Shown here: piece by piece, positions 11,545 to 20,042 of the stretch | Layout: the number at the start of each line of letters is the position of its first letter | Position numbering within the stretch: the stretch's first letter is position 1 | NCBI RefSeq assembly: GCF_003206715.1 | Contig: NZ_PZJU01000049.1 | Span: forward strand, 62,001 to 126,000 | Length of the DNA stretch: 64,000 bases | Source of the DNA: Salinicola peritrichatus | GTDB lineage: Bacteria; Pseudomonadota; Gammaproteobacteria; Pseudomonadales; Halomonadaceae | Direction of reading: 5' to 3' | Translations under genes and position numbers: made by a program | Notes under the pieces: model-generated | Databases searched by the model: none | The model's input: the letters and a program-made list of their open reading frames with translations, nothing else | Told to the model about the DNA's origin: nothing

Positions 11545-12027
11545 TCAACTCTCCCCGGCGAAGCGCTCGAGCGCCTCGCCCTCCAATCGATAGGGTAGCC
11601 AGGTCTCCTGATGCCGGGCGCCGAGCGAACGATAGAAATCGATCGCCGGCTGGTTCCAGTCGAGCACCTGCCAATCGACGCGTCGGCAACCCTTGGCAAT
11701 GGCGACTCTGGCCACGCCGCGCAGCAGGGCCAGGCCGGCACCGGCACCGCGAGCTTGAGGCTCGACGAACAGATCCTCGAGATAGATGCCATGGCGACCC
11801 AGCCAGGTCGAGTAATTGAAGAAATAGGCGGCAAAACCGACCGGCTTGCCTGCCTGTTCGGCGATCAGGGCATGTACCTGAGGGCGATCGGCAAAGAGTG
11901 TCTGATGAATGTCGGCTAATGTGGCCTCGACCTGGTCGCTGGCCTTCTCGTAGTCGGCCAGTTGCTGAATGAAATCGAGCAACAAAGGAGCATCAGGGCG
12001 TTCGGCGGGGCGGATGGTAACGGTCAT
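11545..12027 (-). CDS. GNAT-family N-acetyltransferase
   Basis: 160-aa acetyl-CoA-dependent acetyltransferase. The acetyl-CoA-binding motif A is visible in LFVEPQARGAGAGLALL (R/Q-x-x-G-x-G/A type), and the motif B region is DWQVLDWNQPAIDFYRSLGA. The overall pattern, including GIYLEDLFVEP, is close to diamine/thialysine acetyltransferases, so a polyamine or amino-acid amine is a plausible substrate (inference). The start at 12027 gives MTVTIRPAERPDA; an upstream in-frame start at 12093 lacks family-like sequence. It lies immediately upstream of trmJ. Confidence 0.85.
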   Translation of the reverse strand: MTVTIRPAERPDAPLLLDFIQQLADYEKASDQVEATLADIHQTLFADRPQVHALIAEQAGKPVGFAAYFFNYSTWLGRHGIYLEDLFVEPQARGAGAGLALLRGVARVAIAKGCRRVDWQVLDWNQPAIDFYRSLGARHQETWLPYRLEGEALERFAGES

Positions 12028-12151
12028 GACGGTGAGCGTCGCCTGTAGCAGAAATGAAAAAGCCTGGAAGCGATGCCATCCAGATGCAAACAATCAATCG
12101 TCCGGAACGATTTTGTCGCCGCGCGGCGGCGGTGACCATCGTGACGATCAC

Positions 12152-12182
12152 AAAAAAAGCCCCGCCAATGGCGGGGCTTTCC
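12152..12182 (-). terminator. Terminator of the groES-groEL operon
   Basis: GAAAGCCCCGCC ATT GGCGGGGC followed by TTTTTTT on the minus strand, about 55 bases past the groEL stop. Because the stem is flanked by A-rich sequence on one side and T-rich on the other, it may also stop the GNAT-side transcript weakly. Confidence 0.85.
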
Positions 12183-12236
12183 ATGATACCTGAACCTTTC
12201 GATAGTCTGAAAAAAATCAGGTGATGGCGGGGGCTA

Positions 12237-13889
<1,653 letters not shown>

Positions 13890-13937
13890 CTAATCTAATG
13901 CGTGGAAACGTGATGGATCTGTGCGTACTTAAGCGAC

Positions 13938-14231
13938 TCAGCCTTCGACGACGGCCAGGATGTCGCTCTCGCTCATGATCAGGACCTCTTCGCCGTCGAC
14001 TTTCTGCTTCTCGACGCCGAAGCCTTCCTTGAAGATGACGGTATCGCCGACCTTGACATCCAAGGCGCGCACTTCGCCGCTGTCGAGGATTCGGCCGTTG
14101 CCCACTGCCAAGACTTCACCGCGAGTCGGCTTTTCCTGGGCGTTGCCCGGAAGCACGATGCCGCCGGCAGTTTTCTGCTCTTCTTCTTTGCGACGTACGA
14201 TGACGCGATCGTGCAAGGGACGGATTTTCAT
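13938..14231 (-). CDS. groS: 10 kDa co-chaperonin GroES
   Basis: Heptameric lid of the GroEL chamber. The 97-aa protein has [18 protein letters not shown], the mobile-loop segment [16 protein letters not shown] with its IVL contact to GroEL, and a C-terminal ESDILAVVE strand. Length equals that of E. coli GroES. It is the first gene of the groESL operon. Confidence 0.98.
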   Translation of the reverse strand: MKIRPLHDRVIVRRKEEEQKTAGGIVLPGNAQEKPTRGEVLAVGNGRILDSGEVRALDVKVGDTVIFKEGFGVEKQKVDGEEVLIMSESDILAVVEG

Positions 14232-14356
14232 TGCTCACGTTCTCCTGATGGTTGCATGTTGCAAATGCACGTTCCCCTCATGAGCGAGGCTCAAGGGGCG
14301 AAGGCTAAAGCCTTCCGGTTAATGGGCCTGATGGCCTAAAGCTATCGCTGCTGCCT

Positions 14357-14387
14357 TGATTGGGTCGTGAGGGCCGGTTTCAAGGGG
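14357..14387 (-). promoter_or_regulatory. Sigma32-type heat-shock promoter for groESL
   Basis: On the minus strand CTTGAAA (14378-14384, preceded by CCC) is followed after 13 bp by CCCAAT (14359-14364), close to the sigma32 consensus CTTGAAA-N11-16-CCCCATnT. It lies about 130 bases upstream of the groES start. No CIRCE element was seen. Confidence 0.65.
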
Positions 14388-14475
14388 TTAGCGAAAAATT
14401 TTTTTTATATTTTCCATCCATGATGGATCGCTGTCGGCCGCCGCTGCGCGGCGCTAAAAATCGCTCCAGCAACTT

Positions 14476-14979
14476 TCAGTGGCGGTAGCTGTCGTCCTTG
14501 CCCAGATAATCGCCCTCGATAGGCGAGTCGCCACCACGACCACGCTGATGACCCGTTGATGCGCGTTCCGCGGTGCGTTGGTTGCTCTGCCACCCGGCGC
14601 CTTCGCCGGCGACGCGAGCGTCGTAAACACGAGATTTAGAGCCATTACCAAACCAGCGACGCATCAACTGGCCGCTGCCCGGGAGCAGGCACAATAGCCC
14701 AACGATGTCCGAGAGAAAACCGGGTGCCATCAACAACACGCCAGCGAGTACGAACGAAGCGCCGGCCATCAGTTCGTCGGAGGGAATCTCTCCAAGGGCC
14801 AAGCGTTCGCGGGCACGCTGCAAGGTGAGGAAACTTTCACGGCGGATGAGGTGCAGACCGAAGGCGGCGCTGACGACCATCCAGACCAGGGTCGCTAGCA
14901 GGCCGATCTTGGCACCGATCGCAAACAGCATGGCGAAGTCCGCGATCGTGAATAGGGCCAGCAGAAAAAGCAGGGGCAT
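14476..14979 (-). CDS. fxsA: FxsA family cytoplasmic membrane protein
   Basis: 167-aa inner-membrane protein with three to four hydrophobic segments (MPLLFLLALFTIADFAMLF, IGLLATLVWMVVSAAFGLHL, and one ending MAPGFLSDIVGLLCLLPG). The MAPGFLSDIVG block is characteristic of FxsA, whose overproduction in E. coli relieves F-plasmid exclusion of phage T7 (established); its normal role is unclear. The tail after residue about 120 is polar and probably cytoplasmic. ATG 14979 has GGAGA seven bases upstream; an in-frame ATG at 14997 lacks a ribosome site. E. coli fxsA also neighbours groES, so the linkage is conserved. Confidence 0.9.
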   Translation of the reverse strand: MPLLFLLALFTIADFAMLFAIGAKIGLLATLVWMVVSAAFGLHLIRRESFLTLQRARERLALGEIPSDELMAGASFVLAGVLLMAPGFLSDIVGLLCLLPGSGQLMRRWFGNGSKSRVYDARVAGEGAGWQSNQRTAERASTGHQRGRGGDSPIEGDYLGKDDSYRH

Positions 14980-15047
14980 GACGTCTCCATAGTTCACTCT
15001 GCCTGACTAGGCAAGATGGAGACGTTTTACGGGATTACAAGCAGCTA

Positions 15048-15073
15048 CCCCGAAGCCGGTTTCGACTTCGGGG
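15048..15073 (-). terminator. Terminator-like hairpin after the ComEA-like gene
   Basis: Perfect 8-bp stem CCCCGAAG / CTTCGGGG (15048-15055, 15066-15073) with a 10-nt loop, eight bases past the comEA-like stop. There is no T-run, so termination efficiency is uncertain. Confidence 0.4.
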
Positions 15074-15080
15074 CGCTGGT

Positions 15081-15341
15081 TTACAACGTAGCGTCATCGC
15101 CCAGGTTGGCGACGGTGGTCTCGCCGATGCCGTCAACACGGGTGAGGTCTTCGACGCTGGCATAGGGTCCGTTGGCCTCCCGGTCGTCGATGATCGCTTG
15201 CGCCTTCACTTCGCCAATGCCAGGAAGTGTTGTCAGTTCTTCTGCCGAGGCGCTATTGATATTGACCGGATCCTGGGCGACGGCGGGCAGGGTGATCAAC
15301 AGAATCGAGAGCAGTGCGATTGTTTGAATGATACTGCGCAT
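15081..15341 (-). CDS. ComEA-like helix-hairpin-helix protein
   Basis: 86-aa protein with a signal peptide ([23 protein letters not shown]) followed by tandem helix-hairpin-helix motifs in [20 protein letters not shown] and [16 protein letters not shown]. This is the C-terminal domain of ComEA, the periplasmic DNA-binding protein of natural transformation. Short stand-alone forms are common in gammaproteobacteria (YbaV-like), and a DNA-uptake role is plausible but not shown here. ATG 15341 has GAGGAAAC upstream. It is divergent from pyrF. Confidence 0.85.
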   Translation of the reverse strand: MRSIIQTIALLSILLITLPAVAQDPVNINSASAEELTTLPGIGEVKAQAIIDDREANGPYASVEDLTRVDGIGETTVANLGDDATL

Positions 15342-15449
15342 GGATGTTTCCTCAACGAGTCGAGTTTTTTGACCGAGTTGACTTGTTCGGCCTCCAGCAT
15401 CTTTATCGGCGGGTCAGTCGCCCTGTTGATTGGAAAAAACGCGACGATT

Positions 15450-15471
15450 ATTGTAGGAAAAAGCTTACAAT
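15450..15471. promoter_or_regulatory. Inverted repeat in the comEA-like/pyrF divergent region
   Basis: ATTGTAGG-AAAAAG-CTTACAAT, a 7-of-8 inverted repeat, whose right arm TACAAT could serve as a -10 for pyrF about 90 bases downstream. No clear -35 was seen. Confidence 0.3.
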
Positions 15472-15559
15472 AGCCGTGAACGCATTTTCCCCGGCGAAGA
15501 CTCCGTCGTGTGAACAACTTCGGTATACTCCGGCGCGAACTCGACCTCGGAGACATCTC

Positions 15560-16273
15560 ATGGCCGCCACTCGCTCGCCGCTCATCATCGCTCTCGATTA
15601 TGCCGACCTGTCCTCGGCACTGGCGCTGGCCGATGCGCTGGATCCGACCCGTTGTCGCGTCAAGATCGGCAAGGAGCTGTTTACCCGAGTGGGGCCAGCA
15701 GCGATCGAGGCAATGCATCGTCGCGGCTTCGAGGTCTTCCTCGATCTGAAATTCCACGACATTCCCAACACGGTGGCCGGCGCCGTCGAGGCGGCCGCCG
15801 ACCAAGGGGTATGGATGGTCAACGTCCACGCTGCGGGGGGGCGGCGGATGATGGAGGCGAGCGTCGAGCGCCTCGCCAAGCTCGGCCTGAAAACCCATCT
15901 GATCGCAGTGACGGTACTGACCAGCATGTCGGATGCGGCGCTCCAGGAAACCGGCGTCGCCGCGAATGCCGCAACCCAGGTCGAGCGCCTGGCGCGCCTG
16001 ACCCAGGAGAGCGGACTCGATGGCGTGGTGTGCTCGGCGAGAGAGAGCGCTCGGCTACGCGAACTGTGCGGGGATGCCTTTCTCAAGGTGACGCCTGGGA
16101 TCCGTCCGGCGGCGGCCGATGTCGGCGATCAGCATCGGGTGATGACGCCCGAAGCCGCCATGGCCGCCGGCAGCACCCATCTGGTCGTCGGGCGGGCGGT
16201 GACTCAGGCACCGGAACCGATGGCGGCGCTGGCGGCCATCGAACATTCACTTGCCCAGGGACGTGACGAGTAG
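15560..16273 (+). CDS. pyrF: Orotidine 5'-phosphate decarboxylase
   Basis: Last step of de novo UMP synthesis. The 237-aa TIM-barrel protein shows the catalytic block [13 protein letters not shown] (D-x-K-x-x-D), [15 protein letters not shown] and the phosphate-binding TPGIRP plus [12 protein letters not shown] 15560 is in the conserved N-terminal context ([11 protein letters not shown]) behind GGAG. In E. coli pyrF is the last gene after lapA-lapB; here it is on the opposite strand and converges on lapB with a gap of nine bases. Confidence 0.97.
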   Translation: MAATRSPLIIALDYADLSSALALADALDPTRCRVKIGKELFTRVGPAAIEAMHRRGFEVFLDLKFHDIPNTVAGAVEAAADQGVWMVNVHAAGGRRMMEASVERLAKLGLKTHLIAVTVLTSMSDAALQETGVAANAATQVERLARLTQESGLDGVVCSARESARLRELCGDAFLKVTPGIRPAAADVGDQHRVMTPEAAMAAGSTHLVVGRAVTQAPEPMAALAAIEHSLAQGRDE

Positions 16274-16282
16274 GCGCGCGAC

Positions 16283-17470
16283 TCATTCGCCCTCGAGGCC
16301 GGTGATCGGCTTGCTGGTGCCCCAACTGTGGCAGCGGGGGCACTGCCAATGTAGCTGCTCGGCGCCGAAACCGCAGCGCTGACAGCGGTAGCGAGGGCGT
16401 ACGCTCAATAGCTGATGGGTATGCTGCTTGAGCAGTTCCAGGCGATCGCGCTCCCCGGGATCGCTGTCTTCGAGATAGAGATCCATCAGGTAGTCGACGC
16501 CGCGCAGGCTAGGATGCTCGCGCAGCTGATCGCTGACGAACGCGCAGGCGATCTCCGCGCCTTGGCGTCGTTTCAGCGTATCCGCCGCCATGATGACGAC
16601 GGTGGTTTGGGGATTTTGCTGAAGCTGCGTTTCGAGAAACTGCCACCAACCGGCCTCGTCGTCGAGTAGCCGATAGGCGTTGCGCAGGGGCTCGAGAACG
16701 ATCGTGGTGAAACTCCCGTCCTGTTCCGGGATGCGCTCCCAGTAGCGGGCCGCATCGCGATACTGGCCAATGTCCCATTCGAGCTGGCCAAGAATCCAGT
16801 TGGCACGGACGCACTGCTCATCGATGTGAAGGGCTTGGCGCAGTGCCTTGCGTGCCAGCGATGGACTCGCATTGCGGCGGTGCATGAGCGCCATTTCGCA
16901 GTGCCAGTGGGCGGCGGCGCGGCGCATGTCCGGATCCTGGCGAACCAAGTGCGGCTGGGCGACTTCGAGAGCCCGAGCCCACTCCTTCTCGCGCTGGAAC
17001 AGATCGACCAATAGCCGTTTTGCCGCCAATTTCTGCGTATCGTCGACGTTGGCTTTCTGCAGCGACAGCAGCAGCCGCTCGGCACGATCCAGCAATCCCA
17101 GGTTGAGAAAGTCTCGGGACAGCTCGAGTTGGACCTGACCGCTCTGGGCGGCGGTCAGTGCCGGGCGCGCCAGCAAGTTCTGATGAATGCGAACGGCGCG
17201 ATCGGCCTCTCCGCGGGAACGATAGAGATTGCCCAGCGCGATATGAGTTTCCACCGTATCGCTGTTGACCTCGAGCGCTTGCGTAAAAGTCTCGATGGCT
17301 CGGTCGGGTTGCTCATTGAGCAGATAATTGAGGCCGACGAAATAGTCGCGAGGCAGTGAGCCCGGAACGCCGTGAGTGCGCGTACGGCGGCGGCTTCCCT
17401 CCCAGCGTCCCAGCCACCAGCCGATGGCGATGGCTGCCACCAGCAAGGCCAGTAGCAGAACATCGGTCAT
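16283..17470 (-). CDS. lapB: Lipopolysaccharide assembly protein B (YciM)
   Basis: Inner-membrane-anchored adaptor that presents LpxC to FtsH and so limits LPS synthesis (established in E. coli). The 395-aa product has one N-terminal membrane helix (LLLALLVAAIAIGWWLG) and a run of TPR helices facing the cytoplasm. It ends in a rubredoxin-type zinc knuckle with C363, C366, C377 and C380. ATG 17470 follows the lapA stop by one base, so translation is coupled; an upstream start at 17548 would overlap lapA. Confidence 0.95.
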   Translation of the reverse strand: MTDVLLLALLVAAIAIGWWLGRWEGSRRRTRTHGVPGSLPRDYFVGLNYLLNEQPDRAIETFTQALEVNSDTVETHIALGNLYRSRGEADRAVRIHQNLLARPALTAAQSGQVQLELSRDFLNLGLLDRAERLLLSLQKANVDDTQKLAAKRLLVDLFQREKEWARALEVAQPHLVRQDPDMRRAAAHWHCEMALMHRRNASPSLARKALRQALHIDEQCVRANWILGQLEWDIGQYRDAARYWERIPEQDGSFTTIVLEPLRNAYRLLDDEAGWWQFLETQLQQNPQTTVVIMAADTLKRRQGAEIACAFVSDQLREHPSLRGVDYLMDLYLEDSDPGERDRLELLKQHTHQLLSVRPRYRCQRCGFGAEQLHWQCPRCHSWGTSKPITGLEGE

Positions 17471-17471
17471 A

Positions 17472-17777
17472 TCAGGTGCTTTCCTTGAACTCCTGCGTCC
17501 GCAGACGATCGAGTTCCTTGCGCTGTTGCTGATTGTGTCGCTGGGCACGAGTGAGCAGCGTGCGCAGGCGCAAGTACATGCCGGTCATGGCCAGCATGCC
17601 CAGAATCACGCCACAGGCGAGGGCTACCAACAGCCATAAGGAGAGCGAGGCGGGCGGCAGTTCAACCCAGATCAGATCCAATGGCAGCGGCTGCTGGTTG
17701 TTGACTGCGAACAAAATGCCGAGTAGCAGCACGACGATCAAGATAATGGCGAGGATGACGCCTTTTAACCAGCGCAT
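17472..17777 (-). CDS. lapA: Lipopolysaccharide assembly protein A
   Basis: 101-aa membrane protein with two transmembrane helices (GVILAIILIVVLLLGILFAV and LSLWLLVALACGVILGMLAM) and a basic coiled C-terminus. The N-Q-Q-P-L-P-L-D-L turn between the helices is typical of LapA (DUF1049). It partners with LapB in regulating LPS assembly. It lies between ihfB and lapB in a single minus-strand cluster. Confidence 0.93.
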   Translation of the reverse strand: MRWLKGVILAIILIVVLLLGILFAVNNQQPLPLDLIWVELPPASLSLWLLVALACGVILGMLAMTGMYLRLRTLLTRAQRHNQQQRKELDRLRTQEFKEST

Positions 17778-17872
17778 AGCAATTCCCGATGATGGACCGT
17801 GGTGGCGACTCCCTCAGCCGTTCCTACCGACGGTGTGCCCAACGACGATCGCCAGGCACGGTGACTGAGGGG

Positions 17873-18169
17873 TCAATAACCCAGCGCACGGCTGGCATTG
17901 ACCTGTTCGCGCAACTCCTTTCCCGGCTTGAAATGCGGCACGTACTTGCCGTCGAGGTCGACGGGATCGCCGGTTTTGGGATTGCGACCGGTACGGGGTT
18001 CGCGAAAGTGCAGCGAAAAGCTGCCGAAGCCCCGTATTTCCACGCGTCCGCCCCCGGCCAGCGCATTGGTGATGTCGTCAAGAATGACACGCACCGCAGC
18101 TTCGACCTCTTTCGCCGACAATTCGGGACGGCGGGTGGCAATCTGCTCGATCAGTTCAGACTTGGTCAT
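17873..18169 (-). CDS. ihfB: Integration host factor subunit beta
   Basis: DNA-bending nucleoid protein that pairs with IhfA. The 98-aa sequence is close to E. coli Ihf[14 protein letters not shown], the beta-arm [20 protein letters not shown] with the DNA-intercalating Pro in NPKTGDPV, and [17 protein letters not shown] 18169 has GGAGA at good spacing; the ATG at 18175 is too close to it. It heads the ihfB-lapA-lapB cluster, with lapA starting 95 bases downstream. Confidence 0.96.
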   Translation of the reverse strand: MTKSELIEQIATRRPELSAKEVEAAVRVILDDITNALAGGGRVEIRGFGSFSLHFREPRTGRNPKTGDPVDLDGKYVPHFKPGKELREQVNASRALGY

Positions 18170-18364
18170 CGACATTCTCCGTGAGGCGAGAGCCTGGCGG
18201 TGAGGGACGCTGCAATTGACGTCCGACCTCAGTTGTTGTCGATTCAGCATACTTCGCAACTTTCGAGAAAACAACGCATTAGCCGGATGAAGGCGGATTG
18301 TGAATAGTGGCCGCTCAGCGCCTTGGTTATAATGCCGCGCAACGCCCCCAATCGAGGAAAGCCC

Positions 18365-18649
18365 GTGTCCGACAACGAAGCCATCGCGCGCAAACGTCTT
18401 TACTGGCATTCCCGTCGCGGGATGTGGGAGCTGGACCTGCTGCTGGTGCCGTTTCTCGAGGCCCGTTACGACCAGTTGTCGGTCGAGGATCAGGCTCGCT
18501 ATCGCGAATTGATCGCCGGCGAGGATCAGGATCTATTCGTCTGGCTGATGCGTCGCGAGTGGCCCGAGGATCCGGAATTGCGTCGCATCGTCAAGATGAT
18601 CGTCGAGCATGCCGAAACCACTGATCGCAGTCGTCGTCAGGCGCTCTAG
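18365..18649 (+). CDS. sdhE: FAD assembly factor SdhE
   Basis: Promotes covalent flavinylation of succinate dehydrogenase (and fumarate reductase) in the cytoplasm. The 94-aa protein has the invariant RGxxE motif as RGMWE (residues 18-22) within [18 protein letters not shown], then the helical ARYDQLS and LFVWLMRR segments. GTG 18365 is preferred because GAGGAAA lies seven bases upstream; an ATG at 18332 lacks one. The 3' end overlaps ygfX by 41 bases. Confidence 0.94.
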   Translation: MSDNEAIARKRLYWHSRRGMWELDLLLVPFLEARYDQLSVEDQARYRELIAGEDQDLFVWLMRREWPEDPELRRIVKMIVEHAETTDRSRRQAL

Positions 18650-19025
18650 CCTGGCCTGCGTCGCGCAGATGGTCGTCGCCTTCGGGCTGGCGGCCTATGC
18701 GGCGTTCTTCGTCAGCTTCCTGGTCGCCGTGGCCCTGGTCTGCTCGACCCTTGTGCTGGTCGTGTTGCAGCACAGAGCGACGCCCAGGCGTTGGCATCTT
18801 CGCTGTCGCTTCGAGAACGAACATGCAATCTGGGAAGTTGCCGAAGACGCCGGAACCTGGCGTGGCGTGACGTGCCGTCTGGTGCGGCTGGCGCCGCAGC
18901 TTTCGGCCATCGAGATCGATGGCCGCCGCATCTGGCTCTGGCCGGACAGCAGCGATGCCCAATCAATGCGGCGCTTGCGGGAAGTTCTCGGCGAACAGGC
19001 CGCCATTCCATCCCACACACCGTAG
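18609..19025 (+). CDS. YgfX/CptA-like membrane protein
   Basis: 138-aa protein with two adjoining hydrophobic helices (about 15-52) and a soluble tail containing W-x-W motifs (RRIWLWPDS). Position directly after and overlapping sdhE, plus the short two-helix plan, identify it as the YgfX family. In E. coli YgfX was described as a toxin acting on FtsZ/MreB with SdhE/CptB as partner, but SdhE is now known as a flavinylation factor, so the toxin label is doubtful. The 41-base overlap implies tight coupling. Confidence 0.8.
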   Translation: MPKPLIAVVVRRSSLACVAQMVVAFGLAAYAAFFVSFLVAVALVCSTLVLVVLQHRATPRRWHLRCRFENEHAIWEVAEDAGTWRGVTCRLVRLAPQLSAIEIDGRRIWLWPDSSDAQSMRRLREVLGEQAAIPSHTP

Positions 19026-19036
19026 CGAGTGCTTCC

Positions 19037-19228
19037 ATGCCTATCGTCACCATTCAGCAATTTCCGCGCAGCCTCGAACAGAAGCGCCTTCTCGCCGAGA
19101 AGGTAACCGATGCCTTCGTCGAGGCCTATGGCGCGGCGCCGGATTCGGTGCAGATCTTCTTCCAGGAAACCTCGAAGGAAGACTGGGCCAGGGGAGGCCA
19201 ACTGGGTAGCGACCGCGATCCGAGCTAA
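19037..19228 (+). CDS. 4-oxalocrotonate tautomerase family protein
   Basis: 63-aa protein of the tautomerase superfamily. After Met removal the N-terminal Pro (MPIVTIQQF) would be the catalytic base, and the helix LAEKVTDAFVEAYGAAPDSVQIFF fits the beta-alpha-beta fold. It is about the length of 4-OT monomers, which form hexamers. Substrate is unknown, since no aromatic meta-cleavage genes are nearby. It lies 11 bases after the ygfX stop and may be co-transcribed. Confidence 0.88.
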   Translation: MPIVTIQQFPRSLEQKRLLAEKVTDAFVEAYGAAPDSVQIFFQETSKEDWARGGQLGSDRDPS

Positions 19229-19281
19229 TTGCCGTCCGCGTATGACGCTTACCGAAGCGATTCTCTCTAGCACAACGCTAT

Positions 19282-19319
19282 ACGACATCGGCCCCGCTCG
19301 ATGGCGGGGCCGATGTCGT
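19282..19319. terminator. Long perfect hairpin between convergent genes
   Basis: A 16-bp perfect stem (19282-19297 with 19304-19319) and a 6-nt loop lie between the tautomerase gene (+) and a DUF883 gene (-). Neither side has a T-run. Position suggests a bidirectional transcript-end structure. Confidence 0.5.
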
Positions 19320-19333
19320 GCGTGGGAGCGATA

Positions 19334-19570
19334 TCAACGCCGGCCGACGAGAAAGCCAATGGCAAATCCGGCCAACGCGGCAATACCCATGCCGCTCCAG
19401 GCATTACGGTGGACGTAGTCATCGGTTTCGCGCCACGCTTCCTCGGCCTGTTCCACCAGATCCTGACCGACATCGTCGGCGCGCTGGCGTGCGCGCTTGA
19501 AGCTCCGGCTGCCACGGCGTTTGGCATCCCGATAATAATGACGGGCGTCGTCTCGATAGTTTCGGCTCAT
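19334..19570 (-). CDS. DUF883 (YqjD/ElaB-like) membrane-anchored protein
   Basis: 78-aa protein: a basic, Arg/Tyr-rich N-terminus, an amphipathic helix (about 28-50), then the family's C-terminal anchor DDYVHRNAWSGMGIAALAGF and a final GRR. E. coli relatives YqjD and ElaB are tail-anchored, stationary-phase proteins that bind ribosomes (YqjD). It is one of three DUF883 paralogues in this window. It follows a longer relative with a 59-base gap. Confidence 0.85.
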   Translation of the reverse strand: MSRNYRDDARHYYRDAKRRGSRSFKRARQRADDVGQDLVEQAEEAWRETDDYVHRNAWSGMGIAALAGFAIGFLVGRR

Positions 19571-19629
19571 GGATCATCCTTAATCGAGGTGATGGTGTTG
19601 AACGAGATGGATGGTGACAACATGGCGTG

Positions 19630-19977
19630 TCAACGGCGTCTCAGCAATAGCGTCAGGAAGGCGCCGCCGAGCGCCGCGATACCGACGCTCTGCCATGGCT
19701 TGCGTTGTACGAAAGCGTCGCAGCTTTCGCAAGTATCGGCGATCTGGTCGTTCAGGCGCCGGCGCGAGCGCGCGGCCCAGTCATCCGTCTGTGCCAGGTA
19801 GCGGGTCGCGTACGCCGGCGGCTCATCGATGCTCTCCTCCAACGGTTCTTCCATGGAAGAGGACGGAATGGCCGGGGCGTCATCGCTCAAGCGGCTGCCG
19901 GCATCCGCCGCGGCCGCCATGTCCTCGTCGATGCGGTTGACCTGAGGTTCCTTGTCATCGCGATGAAAAAGACTCAC
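19630..19977 (-). CDS. Longer DUF883-related membrane-anchored protein
   Basis: 115 aa with an acidic, Ser/Pro-rich first half (APAIPSSSMEEPLEESIDEP). The second half resembles DUF883: helix WAARSRRRLNDQIADTCESC, then DAFVQRKPWQSVGIAALGG and a terminal RRR. I chose GTG 19977 because GGAG lies eight bases upstream; a GTG at 19986 would add three residues. The cysteine pair CESC is not seen in the other two paralogues. Function unknown. Confidence 0.7.
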   Translation of the reverse strand: MSLFHRDDKEPQVNRIDEDMAAAADAGSRLSDDAPAIPSSSMEEPLEESIDEPPAYATRYLAQTDDWAARSRRRLNDQIADTCESCDAFVQRKPWQSVGIAALGGAFLTLLLRRR

Positions 19978-20042
19978 GGCACACACTCCTGTATTGGCTT
20001 CGACGTGGTGAAGGTCATTTCTTCAGTGTAGCCGTATTCCCG

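Noticed and set aside
18609-19025. Calling sdhE-ygfX a toxin-antitoxin system
   Set aside because: SdhE is an established flavinylation factor, and nothing in the sequence supports a toxin role beyond an old E. coli report.
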